Below are positions 17,701 through 28,406 of a stretch of DNA of 64,000 nt, piece after piece. The stretch is from Larkinella terrae. GTDB lineage: Bacteria; Bacteroidota; Bacteroidia; Cytophagales; Spirosomataceae. The translations under genes were made by a program, and so were the position numbers. Position 1 is the stretch's first letter, and each line of letters begins with the position of its first letter. The stretch covers positions 51,804 through 115,803 of the forward strand of contig NZ_WJXZ01000001.1 of assembly GCF_009668025.1 (NCBI RefSeq), read 5' to 3'. The notes under the pieces are model-generated. The model saw nothing but the letters and a program-made list of their open reading frames with translations, searched no databases and was not told the origin of the DNA.

Positions 17701-18693
17701 GGAACGCAGGTTGTATTTGCGGATGCCCGCCCCGTTGGTTGCCACCCACAAGACATCGGATCGATCCACGTAAACACCCCGGCACGCCCGGATACCGGAC
17801 GAATCAGCCAATAGCCGGAATCCCGTTTTGTCGTTGAACCGGTATAAACCGTCCATAACCACGTAGTCGTTTCCCTGGTGATCGGAGGAAAAACCGAGGA
17901 CCTTTTCGGCACTCGGTTTGGGCAGTTTTACGCTTTTTAAATCCCCGGTCCGGGATTGCTGAATGGTCAGATGGGATTGGGTAACGATTAATAAATCGCC
18001 ATCAGGCCGGACGTAAAGCCCCCGAATGGCAGAATCGGGTAGTGCATTCGGGGTTGCTCCGGCCGAATTGGAATGAATAAAGCGGTTACCCGACTCGTCG
18101 AACCGGTCGAGACCCCGCCGGGTTGCGAGCCAGATTCGCCCCTGCCGATCCTGAACGATATCGCTGACGGAAGAATGGCTGATGGAATGCGAATTGCCGG
18201 GTTGGTGACGAAACCGCCGAAATCGGTTGGTGCGCAAATCGATGCAAACCAGCCCTTCAGTTCCGAAACCGAGCCAGAGCCGGTTCCGGTTGTCCACCAG
18301 AAAACATTGAATCGGTTCCCGTTTGAAGTGTTTGAGGTAAAATGGCTGTTGCGTAAACCGGAAAAACGTTTCGGTAGTGGGGTCGAACCGGTCAAGATCC
18401 CGCTCATTTCGGGTCCAGAGCCGCCCCTGAGCGTCGGTTTTGATTTCCAGAATAATGGCCGGTTGAAAGATTTTAAATTCCGCGCCATCGTACCGGCTCA
18501 AGCCGTCGAGCGTACCCACCCAGATAAACCCCTGCCGATCCTGAACGATGCTCGATATAAAGCCCTGGGATAAGCCTTGCCGCTGGGTGATTATTTCCGG
18601 CTGGGGTAATCCGTTCGATTGGGCCGCCACTTTTCCCAACCATCCATAAAGCGTAAGCAGGAAAGAGAGTAAAAGGTAATAATTCCTATTCAT
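14782..18693 (-). CDS. Hybrid two-component system sensor/regulator (HTCS)
   Basis: A 1303-residue single-protein signalling system. After a signal peptide (residues 1-24) come periplasmic two-component propeller repeats (for example GFIWVGTLDGLSRYDG and RLWIGTYGSGLNRFD) to about 660, a Y_Y_Y domain, and a membrane span at 753-775. The cytoplasmic part has HisKA with H810 in ANITHEFRTP, an ATPase domain with GTGIGLALVKELVE, a receiver starting at 1052 with D1100 in IISDVLMP, and an AraC-type DNA-binding domain at 1215-1297. Start at 18693 gives a clean signal peptide; the ATG at 18711 adds six residues before it. HTCS proteins usually control a nearby polysaccharide utilisation locus by binding its oligosaccharide, but none adjoins here. 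Confidence 0.96.
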   Translation of the reverse strand: MNRNYYLLLSFLLTLYGWLGKVAAQSNGLPQPEIITQRQGLSQGFISSIVQDRQGFIWVGTLDGLSRYDGAEFKIFQPAIILEIKTDAQGRLWTRNERDLDRFDPTTETFFRFTQQPFYLKHFKREPIQCFLVDNRNRLWLGFGTEGLVCIDLRTNRFRRFRHQPGNSHSISHSSVSDIVQDRQGRIWLATRRGLDRFDESGNRFIHSNSAGATPNALPDSAIRGLYVRPDGDLLIVTQSHLTIQQSRTGDLKSVKLPKPSAEKVLGFSSDHQGNDYVVMDGLYRFNDKTGFRLLADSSGIRACRGVYVDRSDVLWVATNGAGIRKYNLRSGLFQGAPYRMGFSADLLTRILELPVSELPPGLARADAYNFRYTYDRQGNLWFSVGNSSVYRLDFQTKKCRAVPMPPLPPDDQADRPVLLTTDPAGKIWLARHLSAWRYDEAGSRWEPLPFTIRPNDDRQRQSLQFVVDQQAIWVITGSNGLFRTDLKTGQSRHYTHHPGDSTSLSRNNLTCIFADPLDANRLWIGTYGSGLNRFDKRTGQSQWLTMKNGLPNNVVYTAIPDRRGFLWIATNQGLCRLNRQTLQTRIYTHEDGLLADEFNRFHFLQLPDDRIALGGLEGITAFDPGKLREDTYQPPVQITAIQINNRPLLPGELTQNRTVSRVDQLDLKHDQNFITVNFAAMQYNRRSKIRFRYQLTGLDPDWIVTERPTAVYTDLRPGDYTLKLNASNTSGIWSQHVRTLTLTIHRPWWTSWWALTAYGLLLIGIGYGVVRAYLNRIQMRQSMELRQKEAEQLRMVDEMKSRFFANITHEFRTPITLIMTPAEQLMARFREPQDQQRLTTITRSANQLLDLVNQFLDLSKLEAGALKAEESRGNLREFIGAIVQSFQFQAEARGVDLRFFPENSAEEYWFDAGKLERIVFNLIANALKFTKTGGEIDCRLGQTHSGKVVFTIRDSGIGISADHLPHIFDRFYQVEDSSSGLSEPKQQGGTGIGLALVKELVELQGGEIRVQSTLGTGTEFTVELPYRTAVPLAVPTPEVSVVAEETDEVNHLLIVEDNQELATYIAETFTDSYRIFRASNGAEGLALALEKMPDLIISDVLMPVMNGYSLVRELKKDVRISHIPVILLTAKSAFESRMEGLATGANDYVTKPFHVEELRLRVRNQLELQRKLREWIRASLINPDSPVTDPENETSEPFLEILYPILEKNLDNSMFGVEELCQQMRMSRMSIYRKMKALTGLSTNEVIRNYRLKRAVYYLRQGLTSSETAYQVGFDSPAYFTKCFRELYQMTPTEFVAKGGIA

Positions 18694-19030
18694 GTGGCTG
18701 CTCCATCTCATTCAGAGTAACTCACAGAAAATATAGTCATATTTCATCATCCAATCGCATCGGCGGGTGCGATAATTTCCAAAAAGTGACAATCCGGTCA
18801 TCCGTTTTCCGTTGCCAGTTTCCTTTTTTGTCCGTTTCCCAAGTCAACGAATGGTTAGGAAGAAGGTCGCCGTTTGGCTACGGTATACGGAATTAGCAGC
18901 GATTATTCGCTAACCGAATACACCCGAAAACCGCCGAAGGATTCGATGACGGCCGGAGCTAAAAATGATGAATGAGAAGCTATAAAAGACCTGAATACGT
19001 CACCCGGTTGCCGGTATAATTCAGTAACGT
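18694..19030. other. Intergenic spacer upstream of the HTCS gene
   Basis: A 337-base gap that must contain the HTCS promoter and the 3' region of the outer-membrane protein gene. The only structure I noticed is a short inverted repeat ATCGCA-n8-TGCGAT at 18754-18773, about 60 bases upstream of the HTCS start, which could be an operator. No ORF of interest. Confidence 0.4.
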
Positions 19031-19774
19031 TTATTTCTTGTTTCCGAAAAACAGCGTCACAAACCCGGAGGTATACACGCTACGGTTATTGGTGGCATTC
19101 ATGATAATAACTTCTTTGGGAAATGCCTCGGCCAGAAAGCCGATTTCCAGGCCCGTCATGTTGTTGCGGAAAGCACTTAATTCAAACGCAACGGCGGCTT
19201 TGAAGTTCAGGCCCACGGTCAGTTTCGATTTGTCGAAGCCCTGAAAAAAACTGCCGGCACCCACAATCAGTTCGGGCTGCAGGCTGGGGTCAAACGGACG
19301 GGTATCGACCTGTCCGGGCCGGGCCGTGTACTGCACATAATAGGGTTTAATCACGCCAATGGAAGGTCCGACGGCCAGAATGCCGTTGATGGCGATTCCT
19401 TCGTCGGCGGTGCGCGAAAAGAGCGACACTTCCCGACCGTATTGCGGGCGAACCACGAAAAGATAGTTCTGCTTGTTGTAAACGTACCGCGCCCCGGAAT
19501 AAGGCGTCTGTGACTGTACTTCTTTCGGGTGCTTTACATTGACAATTTCAAGGGCCAGGTACCGGAATTGCCGCTTACCCTGAAACAAGTTGGGCAATAA
19601 TTTCGAATGTCGAAAAACAAAACCGCCCAAAATGCCCGAATTGGTATTGGTCGTTACGCCGTAGGTGGTTACGGTCGTATACTTATCTTCGTCGGTGTCG
19701 GCACTCTGAGCCTGCACGCTGCGAACCGTCAGCAGCAAACCCATTATCGATACAATCTGTAAAACTCGTAACAC
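19031..19774 (-). CDS. Predicted outer-membrane beta-barrel protein of unknown function
   Basis: A 247-residue protein with a signal peptide (MLRVLQIVSIMGLLLTVRSV, cleavage likely after AQA at about 22-24). The mature part is rich in alternating hydrophobic/aromatic strands (YLFVVRPQYGREVSLF, LTVGLNFKAAVAFELSAF) and ends SGFVTLFFGNKK, a terminal strand typical of outer-membrane barrels once the last residues are discounted. I recognise it only as a Bacteroidota conserved hypothetical type. It is transcribed toward the HTCS gene but separated by 337 bases, so it is probably its own unit. Confidence 0.7.
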   Translation of the reverse strand: MLRVLQIVSIMGLLLTVRSVQAQSADTDEDKYTTVTTYGVTTNTNSGILGGFVFRHSKLLPNLFQGKRQFRYLALEIVNVKHPKEVQSQTPYSGARYVYNKQNYLFVVRPQYGREVSLFSRTADEGIAINGILAVGPSIGVIKPYYVQYTARPGQVDTRPFDPSLQPELIVGAGSFFQGFDKSKLTVGLNFKAAVAFELSAFRNNMTGLEIGFLAEAFPKEVIIMNATNNRSVYTSGFVTLFFGNKK

Positions 19775-19975
19775 GGCAGTGGTGGAAAACTTTTGTAAGG
19801 ATAAAAATAACAGTTTACTTTGATACTACGAAATTATCGCCGGTAACAACCGACGCGTCGTTTGCAACATCTCGCCCTACTGATGTAACGGTCTCACTCA
19901 TTGGATGGTTGCGTAAAGCAATTTATATTTTTCCATTTATATTTATACAATAACAGGATTTTAGTTTTTGGTACT

Positions 19976-20410
19976 ATGCCCACGATCAAAACGACGTATT
20001 TAGGTGACTTACGGACGGAAGCCATTCACCTGCAATCCGGCACCCACATTATCACCGACGCCCCGACCGACAACATGGGAAAAGGCGAGGCTTTTTCGCC
20101 CACCGACCTGACCGCAGCTTCGCTGGGAAGCTGCATCATCACCACCATGGGAATTGTAGCCCGGCGCGACGGAATTGAGCTGACGAACGACGAGTTGACG
20201 ATCACCAAAGTCATGTCAAAAGACGCACCCCGGCGCATTGTTCGGATTGAAGTTGATATCGTGATGCCGCCTTCGGAAGCGCATTCGGAAGAATTTCGGG
20301 CTAAAATGGAGCATACCGCCCACACCTGTCCCGTGGCGTTAAGCCTGCACCCGGATCTGGAACAGGTGATCCGGTTTGAGTGGAAAGAACGGGAAAACGT
20401 CAGCGTTTAA
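19976..20410 (+). CDS. OsmC/Ohr-family protein
   Basis: A 144-residue OsmC-like protein, a family of thiol peroxidases acting on organic hydroperoxides or related detoxification. The two conserved cysteines are visible in LGSCIITTMGI and HTCPVALSLHPD, and SPTDLTAASLGS is the usual helix before the first. The frame is open from 19901, but the extra residues are hydrophobic and non-conserved, so the ATG at 19976 (MPTIKTTYLGD) is chosen. Its stop overlaps the stop of the convergent LytTR gene by 4 bases. Confidence 0.92.
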   Translation: MPTIKTTYLGDLRTEAIHLQSGTHIITDAPTDNMGKGEAFSPTDLTAASLGSCIITTMGIVARRDGIELTNDELTITKVMSKDAPRRIVRIEVDIVMPPSEAHSEEFRAKMEHTAHTCPVALSLHPDLEQVIRFEWKERENVSV

Positions 20411-21111
20411 TTTGCCGCATTATTTTTTGAAAGCCGGGCTTTAATTTCGACCAGTTTGTCTTCGTAGGAAGCGCCAACCGGAATTTTAAAATCGGCAACG
20501 GTGATTTCGTTCCGGGCAATTTTCTCAATTTTCCGGAACGAAATGCTGTAGGAACGATGGACGCGGATAAACTGATTTTCGGGCAGATTCCGCAGACTAT
20601 CGGACATCGTTTGCCGACTCAGCAGCTTGCGGTTTTTCAACACGAACGTCACGTAATTGCCGTCGGCTTCCAGGTATAAAATATCGTCCAGCCAGACTTT
20701 TTCTTCTTCATAACCGGTTTTGACGAAGATAAACTCTTCGGCCACACCTTCCCGCAAATTCTTGTGATCCAGCGCTTTGTTGCAGGATTTTAAAAACCGC
20801 ACCAGCGAAAACGGTTTCAGCAAATAGTCGATGGCGTCCAGTTCAAACCCCTGAACGGCGTAATCGGAATAGGCCGTTGTGAAAACAATCATCGGCACGG
20901 TTTGCAGGCATTTGACAAATTCAATTCCCGAAATATCCGGCATTTTTATATCCAGAAAGATCAGGTCGATTTTGTTTTTCTGCAAGTAAGGAATGGCTTC
21001 AAACGCATCGGTAAAAACCGCTTTTAATTCGAGAAAAGGAACTCTGGCGGCATGTAATCCCACAACTTCTAAAGCCTGGGGTTCGTCGTCGATGGCAATG
21101 GCAGTTAACAT
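20407..21111 (-). CDS. LytTR-family response regulator
   Basis: A 234-residue regulator. The receiver shows DDE at 8-10, phospho-acceptor D54 in FLDIKMP, and K99 in YLLKPF. A LytTR DNA-binding domain follows (about 130-230) with YLEADGNYV, MSDSLRNLPENQFIRVHRSY and VGASYEDKL. It is 9 bases downstream of the LytS-type kinase gene in the same direction, so the two are a cognate pair in one operon. The end overlaps the convergent OsmC gene by 4 bases. Confidence 0.95.
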   Translation of the reverse strand: MLTAIAIDDEPQALEVVGLHAARVPFLELKAVFTDAFEAIPYLQKNKIDLIFLDIKMPDISGIEFVKCLQTVPMIVFTTAYSDYAVQGFELDAIDYLLKPFSLVRFLKSCNKALDHKNLREGVAEEFIFVKTGYEEEKVWLDDILYLEADGNYVTFVLKNRKLLSRQTMSDSLRNLPENQFIRVHRSYSISFRKIEKIARNEITVADFKIPVGASYEDKLVEIKARLSKNNAAN

Positions 21112-21120
21112 GCGCTATTT

Positions 21121-22656
21121 TTAATATCGAATGGTTAGGGCCACAAAAAAATCCTGCTCCGATGCCTGAATGGCCAGGGTATACCGGCCGGGATAAATCA
21201 GTTCCAGCCTTTTTTTAACATTTTCCAACCCAATACCGGTACGCTCTTTTTCCGGATCATTAACCGGGGTTGCGTGACGCGAATTGTGCACCTTAAAGTA
21301 AATCGTCGAGTCGTCCAGCGTCAGCGTAATGTAAATCCAGGACGGATTGCGCAAACTGATGCCGTGTTTGAACGCATTTTCCACGAATGGAATCAACATC
21401 ATGGGTGCAATATACAGATCGCGGTTCGGTTCCTGAATCGTCACCCGAATTTCAATGCCGTGGGTTTCGTCCAGCCGCATCCGCTGGAGTTCGATGTAAT
21501 TCCGCAGGTAATCGACTTCTTTCGGCAACGGAATGCGGTCGCGGTTGTTTTCGTGCAGCATAAACCGCATCATGTCGCCCAGTTTCTGAATACCGTCGGC
21601 GGTTTTTTCGCTGTTTTCTTTTAAAGCCGTCGCGTAGAGGCTGTTGAGGGCATTGAACAGAAAGTGCGGATTGATCTGGGATTGCAGGCCCGCCAGTTCG
21701 GCCGAGGTGTGCGAAACCTGGGTTTGCAGCTGCACTTTTTCCTTGTTCATCGACCGGCGCACCAGCGCGGTAATGACCGCGGCAAAAAGCACCAGAATAG
21801 CCAGGGCGTAATTGGCGCCCGCACTGTAATACATAAAGTGAGAGCGCGCACCCCATACAATGCCCGTGAGCAGGATCCAGAACAGTCCCCCGGTGATGAG
21901 CCGCCCCAGAAATTCGGGCGAGCGAAAATCCGGGATATACGGCAGAATCGAGGTGTAGATAAAGAACTGAAGAATGTAAATCTGGAGCGGAATAGTCAGA
22001 AAAACCAGTACTTCGCGCACCGGGCTGCGCCAGAGCGTTTCAGGCAGGTTGGCACTCAGCGCAAAGGTGATCAAAAAAACCGCCATCGGAATCCAGATCA
22101 GCAGGCTGATGTACCGGAAGTCCTGCCGAACGTTCCGATGGAGGTAATAAGCCAGTTTGCTGAGCAGTTCGTAGGAAAGAATCAGGACGCCGAATCCGAT
22201 AAAATCGGCCAGCACATTCCGTTTTCGGTATACCGAATATACCTTCAGACCGATCAATTCGCCGACCTCGTCGCGCCGGAACTGCACCTGTAACTTGGCA
22301 AAGTGGTAGATGGTTACGCTGCTGAAGAGCAGGAGTATACTCAGTCCGGCATACAACCGGGTTTTCTCGTCATTTTCGATGTTGTTCCAGTTCGGAAAGG
22401 TCAGGTAATGAAAACCGTACCAGGAGATCATAAAAAGCACCACACCGGCAATGAGCGGAAAGTTGTTATTGAGTGTATGATTGTAACCGGCCAGGTCGTG
22501 CCAGATGGTGGCCGAAGCAATCTGTTTGTCCTCGAGTTGCTGAATCATGTCGTCAATCCGGCGAACTTCATTCAACAACCGCCGAATGACATAAATCGCA
22601 GCAATGCTGATCGCAAACCAGAACTCAACGCGTCGGATACCCGCTAATTCCCGCAT
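21121..22656 (-). CDS. LytS/YehU-type sensor histidine kinase
   Basis: A 511-residue membrane kinase. Hydrophobic segments at about 12-24, 67-83, 102-120, 150-170, 182-202, 216-236, 255-272 and 281-299 form a multi-span sensor. The His_kinase region has the characteristic H331 in LQSQINPHFLFNALNSL, followed by the ATPase domain with PFVENAFKHGI and GIGLENVKKRLELIYPG. The N-terminal domain carries no recognised ligand site. It precedes and probably phosphorylates the LytTR regulator. Start: the first ATG, with a TAGCTTTG box 20 bases upstream. Confidence 0.94.
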   Translation of the reverse strand: MRELAGIRRVEFWFAISIAAIYVIRRLLNEVRRIDDMIQQLEDKQIASATIWHDLAGYNHTLNNNFPLIAGVVLFMISWYGFHYLTFPNWNNIENDEKTRLYAGLSILLLFSSVTIYHFAKLQVQFRRDEVGELIGLKVYSVYRKRNVLADFIGFGVLILSYELLSKLAYYLHRNVRQDFRYISLLIWIPMAVFLITFALSANLPETLWRSPVREVLVFLTIPLQIYILQFFIYTSILPYIPDFRSPEFLGRLITGGLFWILLTGIVWGARSHFMYYSAGANYALAILVLFAAVITALVRRSMNKEKVQLQTQVSHTSAELAGLQSQINPHFLFNALNSLYATALKENSEKTADGIQKLGDMMRFMLHENNRDRIPLPKEVDYLRNYIELQRMRLDETHGIEIRVTIQEPNRDLYIAPMMLIPFVENAFKHGISLRNPSWIYITLTLDDSTIYFKVHNSRHATPVNDPEKERTGIGLENVKKRLELIYPGRYTLAIQASEQDFFVALTIRY

Positions 22657-22675
22657 AGGTCATTTGTTTTTTGAA

Positions 22676-22683
22676 CAAAGCTA
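22676..22683 (-). promoter_or_regulatory. Candidate -7 box for the lytS/lytTR operon
   Basis: The minus strand reads TAGCTTTG here, an exact match to the Bacteroidota TAnnTTTG promoter box, 20 bases before the kinase start. No clean TTG -33 element at standard spacing was found, so this is a candidate only. Confidence 0.4.
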
Positions 22684-22769
22684 GGCAGCCGACGGCAATG
22701 CGGAGGAGAAATGGGGTGAAGGCGTTGGAAAATGGGTTGAATGCGTGGCAAAACCGCCAACCGGAACGA

Positions 22770-24083
22770 TCAGCTTTTCTTTTGTTTCGAAGCCAGACTC
22801 TGTTTTCCGGCCAGTTCCGTAATCGCTACCACCAGCCGATCCAGTTCTTTCGGAGTCGTATACACGTGGGGCGTCACGCGGACGCCATCGACCGGGCCGA
22901 GGGTGATGGGCACCGTATGAATTTTGTACGTTTCGAGAAGCTGCTTTTCCATTTCGGAACTGCTCATGCCGCTGATTCCGACCACGGCCAGCGCCCCGGC
23001 GAATTCCGGTTTTAGCGAGGTGAAGAGTTTAACGCCGGGAACGTCTTTCACTTTTTCGGCCCAGTAGTTTTTGAGGTGATGCAAGCGCGCGAATTTCCGG
23101 GCGGCTCCAATGCTCAGTTGAAAATCGACCGCTGTACCGATCGCCATTTCAGACGCAAACGAGCGAGTTCCGAGCGTTTCGAACTTCCGGATGTCGGCAC
23201 CGTCGGGTTCGGGGCTCGACAGCAACGCCCAGACATTCTTGATTTTCTCCTTTCGGATGTACATCATGCCGCTGCCAAACGGCGCACTGAGCCATTTGTG
23301 CAGGCTGGTGGCGTAGTAGTCACAACCCAGGTCGGGAATTTTGTAATCCAGGTGCGCAAAGCTGTGCGCGCCGTCGCAAATCACTTCAATACCCTGTTTA
23401 TGAGCGGCATCCGCAATTTTCCGAACCGGCATGATCTGTCCCGTCCAGTTAACGAGGTGGGTTACGTGAACGACTTTGGTTCTGCTGGTCATCGCGCTGA
23501 CGTACTGCCGCACCAGTTCATCTTCATTTTCGGAAGGCAGTTTCAGGTCAAGCCAGACGAGTTTGATGCCGTCGCGTTTTTCCCGCTGTTTCCAGGCATT
23601 CATCATGTTCGGATAATCCTGTTTGGCCAGAATCACCTCATCGCCCGGTTTTAAGGTCAGGCCGAAAATAACCGTATTCAAGCCTTCCGTGGCGTTCCGG
23701 TTAATGGCCAGCTCGTCGGGCGAACAACCACTCAGATCCGCGAGCTTGGCCCGCAACGACTCCCGGCCCTGATCCAGAATCCGCCACATGTAGTAGCTCG
23801 GCGCTTCGTTGCAGTACTGGTAAAACCGGATGTGCGCGTCCTGCACCGATTTCGGCTGCGGACTTACCCCACCGTTGTTGAGGTTCAGAATGTTGGGCGA
23901 AACCGTATATTCCCTTTTAATCAGCGACCAGAAGTCTTCATCCTGCGCAATTTGCTGCGGACTGCCCGGTTTCTGAAGTTTTTGCAAAACCGTACGGCCT
24001 GCTTCACTCAGAAAGTCGGGTAGCACGAGTGGCGTTGCGGCTGCTGCGCCCATTTGGCGAAAGAAAGTACGACGGGTAGACAT
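22770..24083 (-). CDS. Class V aminotransferase, Tat-exported (isopenicillin-N-epimerase-like)
   Basis: A 437-residue PLP enzyme. The N-terminus MSTRRTFFRQMGAAAATPLV is a twin-arginine signal, so the folded enzyme is exported to the periplasm. PLP-site features are DGAHSFAHLDY (Asp and His contacting the ring) and the Schiff-base lysine in ATSLHKWLSAPFG. INRNATEGLNTVIFGL is also typical. These proteins are annotated as isopenicillin N epimerase-like or cysteine desulfurase-like, but the substrate of the Tat-exported group is not known to me. It is transcribed alone; the next gene on this strand is the LytS kinase, 113 bases downstream. Confidence 0.9.
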   Translation of the reverse strand: MSTRRTFFRQMGAAAATPLVLPDFLSEAGRTVLQKLQKPGSPQQIAQDEDFWSLIKREYTVSPNILNLNNGGVSPQPKSVQDAHIRFYQYCNEAPSYYMWRILDQGRESLRAKLADLSGCSPDELAINRNATEGLNTVIFGLTLKPGDEVILAKQDYPNMMNAWKQREKRDGIKLVWLDLKLPSENEDELVRQYVSAMTSRTKVVHVTHLVNWTGQIMPVRKIADAAHKQGIEVICDGAHSFAHLDYKIPDLGCDYYATSLHKWLSAPFGSGMMYIRKEKIKNVWALLSSPEPDGADIRKFETLGTRSFASEMAIGTAVDFQLSIGAARKFARLHHLKNYWAEKVKDVPGVKLFTSLKPEFAGALAVVGISGMSSSEMEKQLLETYKIHTVPITLGPVDGVRVTPHVYTTPKELDRLVVAITELAGKQSLASKQKKS

Positions 24084-24389
24084 GGGTCAGAAGGAAATAG
24101 TGCGTTCAACCGACAAGGTACATATAAAATTGCCACAACGCTACAACTACCAAATAATATCAAAGCATTTTGCCAACATATGCGGTTTTTCTTCCGGAAA
24201 AGTCAGCCAAAACGGGGGTTAGCTATAGTTCTTTCTAAAGTACGTACTTCCAGCAAACCATACGTGGAAACTACGCATTTTTCAGAAAGCGTACTTGTGC
24301 GCTAAAACCGCAGCCCGCCCTCCGCTACTTTTGTAACGTCGAATCTGACATATCCACACCATTGATACTATTCTAATAGCAACAAACTA
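24084..24389. other. Divergent promoter region
   Basis: A 306-base spacer between the minus-strand aminotransferase and the plus-strand small secreted protein. It holds a TACTTTTG box at 24326-24333 for the rightward gene. No ORF or repeat worth reporting. Confidence 0.45.
24326..24333 (+). promoter_or_regulatory. Candidate -7 box for the small secreted protein gene
   Basis: TACTTTTG matches TAnnTTTG and lies 57 bases before the ATG at 24390. A TTG occurs at 24295-24297, 28 bases upstream, somewhat far for a -33 element. Confidence 0.4.
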
Positions 24390-24737
24390 ATGAAAACGGT
24401 CTTGATTTTCAGTACACTTTGCCTCGCTCTTGCCATTACACTTCGGGCTTCGAGTCATAAAAAAATTACGCTAAAACAAACACTGGAGCAACAAATTGCT
24501 TCCTACGTCCTGTATCCGGAAGTATTACAACAAATCGACAACGAAGACTTTGTGGTCATCAAGTTCCGCGTCGACGGTGAACAACGGCTTGCCGACCTGC
24601 GCATTTCGAGCGGTGACAACAAAACCTTGAATGCGACGCTTATCAAACAACTGATGGGCAAAAAAGTATTTCTGACCGAACCGAATTCGAACGAAAACCA
24701 GGAGTATCTGGCTAAAGTCCGCTTTCGTTTGATCTAA
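24390..24737 (+). CDS. Small secreted protein of unknown function (TonB-C-like)
   Basis: A 115-residue protein with a signal peptide (MKTVLIFSTLCLALAITLRA, cleavage near residue 20). The mature part reads like a single energy-transducing TonB C-terminal fold or related domain: VLYPEVLQQIDNEDFVVIKF, then DLRISSGDNKTLNATLIKQL. Such short proteins are common in Cytophagales, often next to regulators. It is monocistronic with a strong terminator right after it. Function unknown. Confidence 0.7.
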   Translation: MKTVLIFSTLCLALAITLRASSHKKITLKQTLEQQIASYVLYPEVLQQIDNEDFVVIKFRVDGEQRLADLRISSGDNKTLNATLIKQLMGKKVFLTEPNSNENQEYLAKVRFRLI

Positions 24738-24767
24738 CGCATAACCACCGTTCCACCACACCTGATA

Positions 24768-24806
24768 GCCGTCGGCTCCGTAATTTCGGGAGCCGACGGC
24801 TTTTTA
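24768..24806 (+). terminator. Intrinsic terminator
   Basis: A perfect 12-base-pair stem (GCCGTCGGCTCC / GGAGCCGACGGC) with a 9-base loop, followed by TTTTTA. It lies 31 bases after the stop of the small secreted protein gene. Confidence 0.9.
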
Positions 24807-24876
24807 TTGATAGTCGCTTCTCTCCTTCTGCCTTGCGACAGCCTGAAAGGCAGCCAAACTCCCGGTACCGACTTAC

Positions 24877-24884
24877 CATCTTTG
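24877..24884 (+). promoter_or_regulatory. Candidate -7 box for katG
   Basis: CATCTTTG differs from TAnnTTTG only in the first base and lies about 118 bases before the katG ATG, which would give a leader of roughly 110 bases. No clear -33 partner was found. Confidence 0.25.
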
Positions 24885-24998
24885 CAGTAATAGATTTTAG
24901 CTATTAAATCATAGAATTAATCGATTATGAATATTTTCCCTAATAACATAATTTTATCCCGCTGTCCAATACGCAGCTCACATCGATTTAACATGTAA

Positions 24999-27281
<2,283 letters not shown>

Positions 27282-27311
27282 TAGTCAGCGATTTGTTACC
27301 AAATACTTTAC

Positions 27312-27343
27312 AAAAAAACCGGACTAATCAGTCCGGTTTTTTT
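27312..27343. terminator. Bidirectional intrinsic terminator between katG and pirin
   Basis: A symmetric hairpin, AAAAAAACCGGAC-taatca-GTCCGGTTTTTTT, 30 bases after the katG stop. Because the stem begins with A and ends with U runs, it can stop transcription from both sides. The convergent pirin gene ends at 27422. Confidence 0.92.
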
Positions 27344-27421
27344 GTAATAAAACAATTGGATGGCGATTTATGCAGAAAGGCCATTCGGCACCGTCGCGCC
27401 TATCGTTGACTGTTTGCCAGA

Positions 27422-28324
27422 TCAGTACGTAAACCGCTGTGCTTCGGGCAACTCCGTCACATGGCCCATTTTGCCGTGTCGAAACGCCTGGTACAAACCT
27501 TTGATATCACTTTCGGTATCGCCGATGAAGGGCCCGTACGAAACGATCGGATCGTTTTGCGGCTGACCCGCGTACAAAACAACCCGAGCGCCCGACGGCC
27601 CAGCGGTTAATTTCAACTCGCTCCCGGCCTTTTCCGAAAACCGGTCGAGCCAGCCGACCTGATTTTGTTTCAGCGGTTTATGCTCCTCGCCAATTTCCAC
27701 ACTTCCTTCAATCACGTACAAAAAGGCGTTGAACGAAGCCGGTAATTGCTGGATCGTCTGAACCCCGGATTCCAGGTGAATATCGGCGATAATGACCGGC
27801 ACGTAATTTTGAATGGGCGACGAAATCCCGGCCAGGGAACCGCTGTAGAGCCGGATTTCGAGTCCCGGCTGAATTACTTTCGGTACCTTCTCCAACGTAA
27901 TGTCCTGAACGCGGGGCGTTGTCCAGCGGTCTTTCTTTGGGAGATTCAGCCACAGTTGCAACAGCCGCATCCGGGTTTGCCGGTCGATGGATTCCGTATG
28001 AACAATGCCGCTCCCGGCGGTCATCATTTGAAAATCGCCCCCTTTCATCAGGTGTTCAGCATCGCCCATTTCGCCTTCCAGCAGCAACGAAACCGTTTCG
28101 AATCCGGCATGCGGGTGCGGACCGCCCACCGGCTCGTTGTCTTTTTTATCGAGAAAGTCGTCCATCAGCACGATAAACGGATCACTCTGCGCAAAGCTGG
28201 TGTGGATCACGGCACGGGCCGTGTGATCGGGGCCAAGAAAACCGGGTTGGGCAGGCGGAGTATATACGCTGGCCAGCTTTCTTTTGATCGCCAGTTCGGG
28301 TTTTGCAATTACTTGAGTTTCCAT
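27422..28324 (-). CDS. Pirin family protein
   Basis: A 300-residue bicupin. The metal-binding motif of the N-terminal cupin is seen in HPHAGFETVSLLLEG, with the later His/Glu in GSGIVHTES; the C-terminal cupin (about 180-295) lacks this motif, as usual for pirins. Bacterial pirins can act as quercetin 2,3-dioxygenases or redox-responsive partners. It is divergent from an hxlR gene with operator-like repeats in the shared spacer, which suggests HxlR control. It has no signal peptide. Confidence 0.93.
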   Translation of the reverse strand: METQVIAKPELAIKRKLASVYTPPAQPGFLGPDHTARAVIHTSFAQSDPFIVLMDDFLDKKDNEPVGGPHPHAGFETVSLLLEGEMGDAEHLMKGGDFQMMTAGSGIVHTESIDRQTRMRLLQLWLNLPKKDRWTTPRVQDITLEKVPKVIQPGLEIRLYSGSLAGISSPIQNYVPVIIADIHLESGVQTIQQLPASFNAFLYVIEGSVEIGEEHKPLKQNQVGWLDRFSEKAGSELKLTAGPSGARVVLYAGQPQNDPIVSYGPFIGDTESDIKGLYQAFRHGKMGHVTELPEAQRFTY

Positions 28325-28406
28325 GATTTTGGTGAGGAAGTCGATTCAACCGGTTTTGATTAAATCGCTCCCGTTATGTTTTATAGAACAAATTTATGTA
28401 TATTTA

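Noticed and set aside
24927..24998. A 23-codon ORF (MNIFPNNIILSRCP...) ending 3 bases before katG, possible leader peptide.
   Set aside because: Codon use is AT-rich like the surrounding leader and there is no peptide or attenuator pattern; could easily be chance.
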